NCBI RefSeq assembly: GCF_021155775.2
Contig: NC_060234.1
Coordinates: 24,236,026-24,300,025, forward strand
Direction: 5' to 3'
DNA: 64,000 nt
Origin: Neodiprion pinetum
Taxonomy: Eukaryota; Arthropoda; Insecta; Hymenoptera; Diprionidae
A model generated the notes under the pieces. That model ran no database searches. It worked only from the letters and a program-made list of their open reading frames with translations, and was not told the origin of the DNA. The translations under genes were made by a program, and so were the position numbers. Below, one piece after another: positions 21,818 through 33,500 of the stretch; within the stretch, counting starts at the first letter, position 1, and each line of letters starts with the position of its first letter.

Positions 21818-23288
21818 GTTAGAATTTTGGAGGATTGAATGCTGAGTGCACTGACATATATAAAATTATTATGTCATTTTGCAGAAATTTTTACCCAGTT
21901 TACAACAGTCATGTAAGTTCACGTCAGAAAGTAACACGCACTTTGATAACAAGCGGATATCAGAAACTGAAAAAATTTATCAAGGTTCTTTGACGACACA
22001 AGTCAGATCAGTTAAATTCTTTACACTTGTCACCTCGATCACCGGTATAATTTCGCAGCCAATGCTTTATGCTAAGATTGAAGAAATAGGCATCACACCT
22101 GTAATTGTTAGCGTTGGAGCATTCTATGGGTTCTTTGTACTGATATCTCCATTATTGATACACCTGGTAACCAAACGGTATGTTACTCAAGTAGAATACA
22201 ACTCCAAAGAGGATTACTATACCGCATATACGTACACCTTATTTCTACGACAAAAAAAGGTAAGTTTTTTCCACGTACTTTCTTTTCCTTTTTCGTAGAT
22301 TCGACCAAAGCTGCACGTGTTTAGTTTCAATAAACATGCTTATCTGGGTTATAATTTCACAGATATTCTTTAGAGTAGCTTGATCATAATACATATCTCA
22401 TTGAATTTCTACGTAATAGGATGAGGCATGCATATTTCAATCTTCTAGGTATTTTACTGAATTTAACTAGTGATTTTAGATAGTTTCAACATAATTTACT
22501 TTAAGAATGATCACTAACCATTTTATCAAAACTATTTTTCAAGAAATATTTCACTGTGTAGTCTTAAAACCATGTTTCAAACCCTAAGGTTCAATTTAAT
22601 GACATTGTCATCATATAATATTGGATAAAAAATCACTATTTTATTATTTTAGAATAACTTTGAATTAGGGTCGTAAAATATGAGTATGTTCTGTCATATT
22701 ACAATCAGCCAAATTTTAAAAAATCCCATTTCTAAAATAATGACTTGCTCCAAAACTACATCATTACACCAACATTTTATTTCAATGTCATTTTCACTAG
22801 AGATCAAGTTCACACCTAGTCTTTCAAATAATTATCTCCAATTAAAACGATTTTTATTTTACTAACCAAAACAATTATTCCTGTAATTCTCAAGATAATG
22901 TTTCGTAATTGACACTAACAATCATATCGTGCCATCTCAATACTCAGTTTTTTTTTTCCCCATTTTCTTCCCCATAAATTGGCCAGTTTTGTGATCAATA
23001 CTATATTTTACGATATAATATATTATTATGCAGATCATATTTATTAATTCTACAATGTATAATTAAATGTTTTATTTCTTTTATACAATGTTTAAGATTC
23101 AGTTTACACCAGACGATGTTAAGGTCCCAGCAATTCCAGCCATGCTGACAACCCTTGTGGTGAAGGACAATCCATTGTTCCTAGATCCAAAATTGTTCGA
23201 GGATATAAATCATTACAAGAGGATAATGGGATATGATAAGCCATTAGATTTTTCCCTAGATTCAGAGTCTAAAGATGAGAAAAAATAA
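21704..23288 (+). CDS. TMEM70: TMEM70 homologue, mitochondrial ATP synthase assembly factor, 3 exons
   Basis: Joining 21704-21817, 21885-22259 and 23097-23288 gives 681 nt and a 226-aa protein; human TMEM70 is about 260 aa. Residues 1-38 are rich in Lys/Arg with almost no acids, as in a mitochondrial presequence. EKIYQGSLTTQVRSVKFF (from residue 67) matches the family's VYYGTLAPR...VKVF block. Two hydrophobic segments follow (about 84-103 and 111-133), then HLVTKRYV, then a matrix-type C-terminal part with FTPDDVKVP and MGYDK. In the known family the protein sits in the inner membrane as a hairpin and helps assemble the ATP synthase c-ring. All junctions are phase 0 and GT-AG. It converges with the ANKRD gene. 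Confidence 0.95.
21885..22259 (+). CDS. TMEM70: TMEM70 coding exon 2 (both membrane segments)
   Basis: 375 nt, 125 codons; acceptor attttgcag|AAATTT, donor AAAAAG|gtaagt. It holds the conserved YQGSLTTQVRSVKFF block and the two transmembrane segments, ending TYTLFLRQKK. Confidence 0.95.
23097..23288 (+). CDS. TMEM70: TMEM70 terminal coding exon 3
   Basis: 192 nt with TAA at 23286-23288. Acceptor tttaag|ATTCAG is chosen; attcag|TTTACA, 6 nt later, would also keep the frame and drop Ile-Gln. It encodes FTPDDVKVPAIP and KRIMGYDKPLDF, the conserved C-terminal part of TMEM70. Confidence 0.92.
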   Translation: MQFTPDDVKVPAIPAMLTTLVVKDNPLFLDPKLFEDINHYKRIMGYDKPLDFSLDSESKDEKK

Positions 23289-23289
23289 A
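23284..23289 (+). terminator. AATAAA polyadenylation signal overlapping the TMEM70 stop codon
   Basis: The hexamer AATAAA contains the TAA stop itself. A T/G-rich stretch begins about 20 nt later, as expected near a cleavage site. If used, the 3' UTR would be only some tens of bases. Other signals downstream cannot be excluded. Confidence 0.5.
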
Positions 23290-24386
23290 GATAGTATATT
23301 ATTTATTGATTTTGTGTTTTATGTATCAAAGATGTCATATTCCTTAACCTACTAACATTATTGTTTTCACTGTTTTTACAGTCATTCTATTTACATTTGT
23401 GAGTAATATATTACTACCGTTCATCGTTTTATCGATCGTAGTAATTATAGTTTCTAATTTCTATAATTACAAAATATATACATTGTGTAATTTATTACAC
23501 ATTATTTATAGAGAGATCATCGTAAATTGGCCAGTTATTTTCCACACGACATATTCTGGATTTTCTGGTGTACACAATGTGTTAAGCTATTCTTTAAACT
23601 AGCAGGTAACATTCGTTACATCTGCTAGCCTTATACGAAATAGTCCAATCTTAATAACTTTTCCTTGTCTGTAACCACCTATTATAGACTAAATTAAAAG
23701 TGCACCATAAAAAGTATTATAGAAGGATACGTGAAAAGAAAAGTTGTATGAGTCAGGCAATGAATCATGATACTGAAAGAAACATATAACCAGTACGATG
23801 TTTCTCTAGTACGAGATAGATCGTAATTATTTGTTTTTGGAATATTCGCCGGATATATAGAACTTCGAAACGTATCACGTAAATTAAAAAATTTCTGCGA
23901 CAATGACTCAATTGTGAATTTAAGGCAAATAATATTAAACAATTAGTTCGAAACTGTTAAAACGTACATTGTTTGTATCTTTCGGAACTGATTTTTTCAA
24001 AATCACAAGAACTTGCAATAGTACTATACAGAGTATGAAAGAAAATGAGCTCAGTTGTGATAACTGAAAAATTTGAAAAATATGCTGTCTGTCAAGTAAC
24101 GAATTTTTTACGACTGCATAATGATTTATACAAGTTATGTTTATCTATAATCGTATAATATTTCATGAAAATTTGTCATAGCGTGTAATATACCGGTCTC
24201 TTCAGAATAGGATTACAATGGCATTAACGACTGACTTATCACAGTTATCTTCACGAGATTTCATTCTATAATGTTTCGAGGCTGCTTTGAGGTAAAGTTG
24301 AAGAACAACTTCTGAAATTATGATTTGCAAAAATCATGCATATGTGAAATGATAAGAACCGTCAATGTGGCTGTGATTGGAATTCA
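23290..24386. other. Convergent spacer between TMEM70 and the ANKRD gene
   Basis: AT-rich, with no exon seen. It should contain the 3' UTRs of both genes. Confidence 0.5.
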
Positions 24387-24566
24387 TTATGCTGGAAGAA
24401 GATCGAAGTCGTCGGAAACGTGGACCATGGGAACGTGAAGATCTTCTATTTGAGGTCTAGCTTTGAAATCACAAAGACCTACTTCCTTCATCTTCCATTC
24501 CCAATCCATCCGTTGTACCGCATGAAGAGACTCCGCTTCATTGTGATGCCGTAATAGCATAGCTTC
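24387..24566 (-). CDS. ANKRD12: ANKRD11/12 terminal coding exon
   Basis: 180 nt including TAA at 24387-24389; acceptor ttttttcag|GAAGCT. It encodes EAMLLRHHNEAESLHAVQRM and ends VPMVHVSDDFDLLPA, matching the vertebrate ANKRD11 C-terminus almost residue for residue. Confidence 0.97.
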   Translation of the reverse strand, partial: EAMLLRHHNEAESLHAVQRMDWEWKMKEVGLCDFKARPQIEDLHVPMVHVSDDFDLLPA

Positions 24567-27500
24567 CTGAAAAAACAAGAATATACGTACAGATCTTGTA
24601 TGATCATGAATGGAACATTGTATTATCTAACCAATTTCGAATTCGTGTAGAGTGGAATTCATCAAAATACTCGACACACAAACTTATCATATTGGCTGCT
24701 GAACGCTAGTTAAGACTTAAGACACCATGATTACTATGACACGACATCATTTGTGATGGAAGTCATAGGCCAAGTATAATTAGTAATTCCAGCTTTATTT
24801 TTAAGTTTGTAGATATTTTCGTAAGGTTTTCATAAAAGATATGAATGATAAAAAACTTTTCAATCAGTTTTCATCACTTAAAAATATCGGAATTATCTGA
24901 TGGGCATCTTTCGAAATGATAAATTTTTCAAATCCAAGATTTCTTGGACAGCTTTAAAATGTACGAGTGCATATTAATTAAAATATATTCAACTTTGGAA
25001 AACTTCAATAAGGATTGGAACACTGGCGATTCCTATACATTGCGACCACCTGAACACGAATTTCTTGGTAACTTCTGGGAAAGAAATTATAATTTTTTGA
25101 ACAATTTTGTCCAACAATATAGTTAAACTAAAAATCTGAAAAACTTCGTCTGGCATGGAAAGGAAAAAATCAATTTTATCAATTCCAGATATTTTAAGGG
25201 TGTCCAGCAACACGGGACTTAAAAATTCCAGTATAATTTCCGCATTTTTCCTGTCATTTTATAAAAATTCCCGGACATTCATAACATTATTTTGAGCTGC
25301 ATAACGACTGAATATTAGTTGTTTTAGATAGTAATCTTTAAATACGTATGATGCTTGTTGAAAATAATATGCTCGTTGACGAACATAATTTCCGAATCAA
25401 TTGGATTTCCCAATAAAAAAAATGGTCGAGCATCCCTTTACCCTGCTTAAAGTATGTATCTATGGCAGTTGTAGGCGTATGAGATGTGGTGAGGAAATAG
25501 ACGAAAAAAAATGAAAAACTCTTACATAGCTTATATTTATTAATAATATAACTAGACGAGTTGTTATATACCATTTCGAAGATATGATTTCAATGTGAAA
25601 TGAGTTGAGTAAGGGTTCTTATTATTAGACTTAGGTCGAAATTTTACAAAAGTTCGATTTGATGCAAAAATTCTCGGTCGATGAAATTCCTGTTTCCAGG
25701 AAATCCCGATCGCTGGAAACTCTGATTTTAATCTCATATCACTGTTTTCGAATTTAATTAAAACGCTATACAGAATGTGAATTCATATTTTTTAACTAGT
25801 TTTAACCACACAACTTATTAGACAAAAAAAAAAAAAAAGATTTGAAAATTATCGATTGAAAGTTCTCATGTAGATATACATTACAGCTCAATTTTCAATT
25901 ACTGATTAATAAATATCTTCTGAAATCGAATTTTTTTAAATTGGAATAAATACACGAGGTAATTTCCATGTACACTTAGAAACATTTTTTCAGATAAGTT
26001 ACAAAATTTCCTGACCTGTCTCGATTATTAGGACTTTTCCAAGATCATAAAAATTTCTTTTCCGCTCCTAGGTTTCCTAGTTTTCAGAAAGCATGCCATC
26101 TCCGATTAAGGATAATATATAAAAAGCCAATGTTATGACACACAATTTCACGTGTTCAGTTTACCTTAATTTTTTCCCACTTGTCATCAACGTCTTGAAG
26201 CCAGCTCAAAAATAATCGTCCATTGTACCGGCTTCTTGCATTTCTGTCTTTTTCTTCTTGTTCAGGAGTTATTACATTGTATACTTCTTCATCCTTCAAA
26301 ATTGTACAAACCGAAAATGGAAGTGACTGATTTGCCAAGGCTCTAGCAGCTCGGCCGTGCACCCTGAGGATTTCTTGCTCCACAGACAAAACCAATTTCT
26401 CTTTTTCAACTACGTGTTGCATTCTTAGACGATACCTCTCCTTTTCCTGCTCCATGTACAGATCCTTCATTGCACAATGCAAACTAACTGGCGGGTTGAC
26501 ATTTGGTTCTTTATTAGCATTTCCAGCCAAGACATAAGTGCATCGATTCATTAAATAATCCTTGAAACCCTGAGGTGGTTTTGGTTGTACAGGGAAAAGA
26601 CCTTTTCTCCGCCGCTCAATCTATGAAAAACAAGTTTTTTTTTTTTTATTTCATCCGTTGTACTTGGGTTAGTGACACTATTAGCACTACAAATTCTATT
26701 TTTTGAATGTTAGTGAAATATTATTTGAAACTCAAAGTCTGAAACATTTTCAGTGTAACGTGGAATGCATACTACTAGTACAACTAATTTTAATTTTAAA
26801 CGAATTTACTTTGACAGAGAATTTCTAAATAAATCGATTCTAACCTGTGACTGGATTATGTAAAGGTGTCAGTATCAACGTTTGAATCTCAAAAGCAGTT
26901 TTGGAGTGGACAAGATATGGATATATTTGAAAAGATGCATGTACATATTCAGAACTATCTAACACTATTTTACCTGTTTCCTTATGTTGAGGAACAATTG
27001 ATAACAATTGGTGATTGGCTGATCATGCGGATGAACTTCAGGTCCTGTATTAGCAGCTTCAGCAGCTTCATTGGCGGCAGCTGTGGCTGCAGCCTGCTGT
27101 GCTTCCTTATTCGGTTTCATTTTTCTTTTCCTCGGATGGAGTTCAACGGTAGTAGGAGGAGTGGTTGTGTTCGGAGTTGAAGTGGATTGAGTCGATGACG
27201 CAGTATCTGAACTCTCTGTGTCTTTCTGGGTTTTTGAGCTACCATCGGAATTTTTCTCCGTTTTCTCACTGGTCGTTGTTGTTTTCGAAGTACTATGAGG
27301 AACTGAGGTTTGTTCGGTTGTTGTCGTTTTTGTTGGATCCTGACTGGTAGTTTCTGGTGTCGGAGAATTGTGACGCTGCTGAGGTGATGAATTGTTTGAA
27401 CGGTCATTTGACGATGCTGCTGCAGGAAGTGGAGACGAGTTTGAGTAACTGCCGTTTCCTGATGAAGCGCCAGCAGTTTCCTTTGAGATAACCGAGCCGT

Positions 27501-30500
27501 TGGCACCATTGCCAGACCTGAAATTCGTAATTATTAAAAACCAGTTCCCAGACAGAGCATGACACATCAATGCTATAAATTCTTCATACCTGTGTGAACT
27601 TCGAAGGACTCTTTGATGGTGTGTAGACCGTTCTTCGCCATGTAGAGCTCCAGTGAAGTCTTTTTTTTCTTCGCTTTTAGACGGAGCACCTTCAGTGGGA
27701 CTCGTAGTTCCACTGGCTGATTGATTTTGATCTTTGTCAGTAGAATCGTTACTATTTGAGCTTGCGACAACATAAGGCAATTGGTGATTCCTATTCGATG
27801 TATTCTTTCCATTTCTATTTCCCTGTTCCTGTTCAGACACTGTGCTCTGTGGTATCACTATTTTCAGAGGTGGAACTTTTGGGGCCGAATTTGAATCCGA
27901 ACTTTTTGATCGATCGTCTTCACCGTCTGATTCAGGGGGGGCTGGAGTAGCTGCTTTTGTATTCGTAGAACCAACCATGCTGCTAGCCGGTTTCGGACTA
28001 CTACCAGTAGCTGCAGAAGAGCTGGGACTTTTTCGATCGACATTGGCAATGGAAGTGGCTTGATTGTTTTTACCTACAGCAGTATTTCCTCCCAGTTTAC
28101 CGAGTTTTGTACACTGTAAACAAAGAATTATTTAATTAATTTGAAAACGAATCCTTAAATATCATCTACGAGAGTATACACAAGTAGATGGCTGAAAAAA
28201 GTAGGCGAATTTAAGAATTTGTAAACTATATATAAAGTTTGTGGATCAAGCTTTATCAACATACTTTTTTTAATTACAATCAAACGATCAAAACGATTTT
28301 TATTGACATTGATGGCAACAATTTAGGTTGGTGATATGCAGTGCCCACGATACCTCAAACAAGGCTGAAAAAGATTTACATACTTCAAATGTGGAGACAG
28401 TATTGTCAGATAGTTTAGCCTCCTAGGCGCAGTTCAATTTTTTTTTTTTTTATTAGCTTATTTCATTGAAATTGCGACCGTGTGAAGTTGAAGTTGAATT
28501 TTTCGTCAAAATTTTACTTTATTTCATCAGGAAAAAAATATGATGTTAAAAATTAGTGATATCGTGATAAACAGGAGAAATCATCCAAGAATATTATTTC
28601 CAACCTTGAACTAAATCGGTTGAACTGTTCTTTAGTTATCGTGAGCACAATAAAACACGTCACTGAACAAAATGGTTGATATTATTATCAATAACAATGT
28701 GTTCTATTGAATGACTCTAATTTAAGGACAACAAAAAGCCAATAAAGCTTGATTTACATACTTTGGAATAAAACAAACCCCAATTGAATTGAATAGAAAT
28801 TCCCAAAGATCCACCCACTTTTCCAGCTGTCTACTCATATGTACCCTCTTAAGAGTATGAATGAAAACTCGTTCATCGCCCACCTTTTCATTAGTTGGAT
28901 TATTTCTACCAGCCGCCAGTCTTCCAGTTACCACAGTTTTAGAATTGTCCTTAGTGCTCTCAGATTCCTTTCTCTTCTTTCGACGATTTTCTTCATCTTG
29001 CTCATCAGGATTATCACTTTCTAATGTGCGTTTAGCGGCAGGTGATGCAGAGACTGAAGTCTCATCCGTATTGGAGGCAGAGATTTCAGCTACCGCTGAC
29101 AAAGCACTTACGGTCCCTGAAGCATTACTTCCAGATCCCCCTGCTGCTTTCGTCACATCTTTATCCTTGTCACCAGGGTTCGGTGAAGTACTCGCTCCTC
29201 GAACTGGCGTCGCCTCTTTTGAACTTTTAAATTCATATACATCCCCACTTTCTCCAGATGCGCTACTGTTATTGGCAGACCCAGTCGCCACCGGGTTTCC
29301 CCCTGACAATGCTGAGGACTTGGACCCATCCATGTTTTGAGACTGGCTAGTCACACCGTGGCGTGGGGCTGTACCACTCTTCTTGTCATCCCTGGAGGTA
29401 CGCACCTGGTTCAACCGCAGCGTGACCCGCGGTGAGCCGCCAGACTGCCCAGTTCCCGATCTGTCGACTGAGAGAAAATAAAGTCGTTATTGTACAGATT
29501 TATGAAAAATCGATATATAATGATGATTAATATACATGGAATTGCGATTTATGAAGGTTCATCGAAAACGCTAACAATAACGCATTGAAGAGTAAGTGAA
29601 ATTTGGTAAGTGACCCAAAAGCCCAAAATGGTAAACTTGGCACCAAGTATTACGCCGATGTATATTCGCTTATTATTAGAACTTAAAATAACTAAAAATT
29701 TGAGTTTTTGATCAAAGTAGATCCATTAAAATTTAAGGTACATAATATGCATATGATAACAGGCGTTACACATTTTTTGATTATCAGGATACTGATCACA
29801 GCTAAAAAAGAGTGACTACAAACAGACCCGACTGATTCAAAAAAATCTATAAAAAGTTAAAATATTTAAAGGATACTTTGAATGTAATTAACCTTTCGTT
29901 ACTCGTGCTTGATTGCCTGTCAAATTTCATTTTATGGCAGGCACTGTGCCGCTCATGTTAAATGAAATGTGACGTCTCCACGTCACAATATAGTAATGAA
30001 ATATTTCTTAATAATAATAATATTTATGTGTAGTTATATTTTTTTATTATTTCTGTCTACTTATATTTTTTTTGAAAAATATTAAAGTTCATTTCTTTAT
30101 CAAAGTGAAAAGTATTACAGTAGTTTATGTTTAATGGTCAACTAATAATTGTCATTGATTGGCATTAACAACTTCTTCAAGTCATATTGTAAATATTTTA
30201 GTCTTATTAAAACTATGATAAATTCGAAACATCTGTATTTGTAATCTGAATCTATAATAGTGATCTGCATGCTATTCCTTTGTTCTCCGACCCAGCAGTA
30301 AACTTTATGATATTTTTACCTTGAATTTTTTCTATTCAGCTATAAGCTTGTCTTCCAATTAATTTTTTTATTTTTACTTTAAAAAAAACATTGGTGTTTT
30401 TGTTGTTACTGTCAATGTCTTGGGTTAAATTGTCGTCACTTTCATCTTCGCTATTGAACTTGTCATCAGATTTTTGTAACTCTGACTTAACATCAGAATA

Positions 30501-33500
30501 ATTTTTTAGTTTTAATAAAATTATTTTATAAATGAACAAAAATTAAGTAAAAAAAAAAATATATGTACTTAAATATGTTTTTTAACAAATTTAAATTCAA
30601 TTCCTAAGGTTATTTTATGTCACAACTAAAATACAACTACATATCACAAATCTTGCTGTGATATAAAGCAAAAATTTAGCACGCTGTATGTATCGGACAT
30701 TTTTACTGTCAGCTGAGAGGTTCCGAGTAAATTCTGACAACGTGGTGGAAAAAATTGAATTGACAATTTAACTCACATAATGAGCACTGTGTCGCTTTTT
30801 CAGGATCTTGTTGAATATAAATATATTTTACTTGTACATTATACTTGTTAATTATAAGTATATTTAACGATAGTAAACATTTCAAAGAGAGAATTGGTAA
30901 AGTATGAAGTCACAATTATCCATATAGTTATTTATATTGCAATTTATTTTGTCTAAAGGGCGGGTTCGCATTTGTAGCGCGAGTAACAAAAGGTTAAACT
31001 GACGCAACATGCTGAAGAGTAAGTACCTCACTAACAGACTGTCGAAACACGTCTTTGGAAATCTGCATGACGATTTACTGTCATTTTCTTTAAGATCAAT
31101 CAATATTGTCAGTACAGCTATACAAATTAAGACTCAAGTTCCCTAATTTTTCAGGGTTCTTAAAACTTAAATTTGGTTTGTGTACAAATTCTATATAGCG
31201 AGAAATATGTGAAGAAATTTTAAGGTTTTGGAATAAACGTTGTTTTATTCCTTTAAATTACTATGCGATTTTGGCAAAAATCAATAACTGTAGCCCTAAG
31301 AAATAGTCTTTGCTTCGGTATTAACTTCAGTACCGCAAATTGATGAGTTGAAATATTACAATGTTATTGTTCGTTTCTGTTTTTAATAAAATCAGCACAT
31401 ATACCGGCGCGCACATGTGAAACAAGAAATACTGACAGTGTCTCATCTACGTATTGATCAATTTCACTCAAATCTCACTAAAAAATTATATCTCACAGAT
31501 CTTTCCATATGACTCTGCTTCATGCATTTGAAAAATATTACATTCTAGAACATCTTGCCTGATCATGCTCATTATGCAGTAAAGGAAAAAATTGAAGAGA
31601 TTTAGTTTCAGATTTAAATAGCATTTTTTGATGATGTTAAAGTTTGTAACAAGAAATTGACTAAATACTAAAATAGAATCACTATCTAGTAACCTTAAAA
31701 TGATTTTGTAAGACTTATCTTCCAGCGTATAAATATATTCTGTATTATTATGATTCATCGAACTTTAGATAATCCTTAATTGTAAGTTGTAAAACTCGTT
31801 GCGAGATTTACAGAACATTACATTCTTCAACCTGACATCATTTTAAGATTGGTAATTTGTTAGAAGCTTACGTATTTGTCTAAACAGTCGCAAAAAGGTG
31901 GACGAAATTATGACAGAAGCTAATAAAACATAATATAAATATACACAGGTAAAAATGATACCCAATGGTCTTGAAAAATAAATTTATCTGTAATCACGGA
32001 ACAAATACTTTTGGGATTTTGGTTATTCAATTCTTTATTTTAACAGCATTCAAAATTAATCCGTTAAATTTCATCCTCTGATCAACTTCCCCAATGATTT
32101 AATATTAATTTCAAAATTAATTCAACTAATCGGCCGATGAAAAATTACTATTGGGTAAAAAATGGTAATAAAATTATCGAAAAAATCACAGAAAGTATAA
32201 TGCGTATCGTAAAGTTGCTTAGAGAATTGCAAAAAATTTGGGGATCTTGAGTCGGAGTAACGAATTTTTTAAAATACTCATGTATTCTTGTAGATATGGA
32301 GCTTCTTCGACTGTGGCAGAATGAGTTTGAATTGGATTTACTCAGCAAACAAGTCCATAAAATTCATGAAACATCAAAATCAATCTGTTCCTACTGAAAC
32401 TATTTGATGAGAGTTTTCTGAAAATTTCGGCACCATCTTCACCGAACGTGTGAAGCCTCCTTGCAAATAAATACGAGTCATGCAATTTCCTTCAAAAAGT
32501 TTAGACAGTTTTGTTGTTGTATGGTTGAACAGTTTTTTCAAGAATTAAAATTGACAGTATACGTAAGTATGCAACTGTTCGTTTCTTAATTAGCTCAAAA
32601 AGTGACAAGTAATTCTGAAATATACTAGTAGGGGAAAAAAAAGTCGGCCTCGCACCTCGTGCCACGTGAGAACGCGTATAATATGACGCCAAGGCCGACG
32701 TCAAAATAGGTACGTATACTCGTATGTTCAAATGATATTGTAAGTACATACGTAAGTATGTACATGCATTCCTACCTACGAATAAGGTCGAGAAAAACTA
32801 CGGTGAAAGAACCGAACCACGTCGCGGATTGCGGTCCAATTTCCTTGTTACATGCATGCGCGTGCATCCATTCCTGTATGTAAGCATACCTCCATAGGTT
32901 GTACGTACGTTTGCATTGAGCGCAAGTGCGATCGCGTCATGTACCAAGAATTTATAATCACAAATTAAGAACTACGTTACACGGCACGCACTCACACACA
33001 CGCACACACACCGAACAGACGCACACGCACGCACTTTGCATTGTTCTTTCATTTGTTTTGCTTATCAATCTATCTAATAATTATCTCAATATTCTTATTT
33101 ACTTCGTTAACGTGGTTTTCCTTGTATAATATAGGTATGCTTTTAACGGTATAACTGCGAAACTTCCGGAAGTTGATTATAATGTTTCGATAAAAACCAT
33201 GTATAAATATAATTATACGTATACGAATGTAGAACACGATTGGAAATTGCAAGACGCGACAGCCGGCGATACGAAAACTTGTGAAAATCTGAACCGAGTG
33301 AAGAAATCCATGCCCGCGTTGCCGCCGCTATTGGTGATCTTGCAGCCACAGGTTTATGAGTCGCTAGAGAGACTTGCTGCTGCTTCTAGCTACGCTACGC
33401 TGGAAGAGACGAGTCATCAGCTCTCTAACTCTCCTTTCTCTCTCTCTCTCTCTCTCTCTTTCGCTCTCCGTCCTCCCACTTCGCGGTTCTCGGGAGGCCG

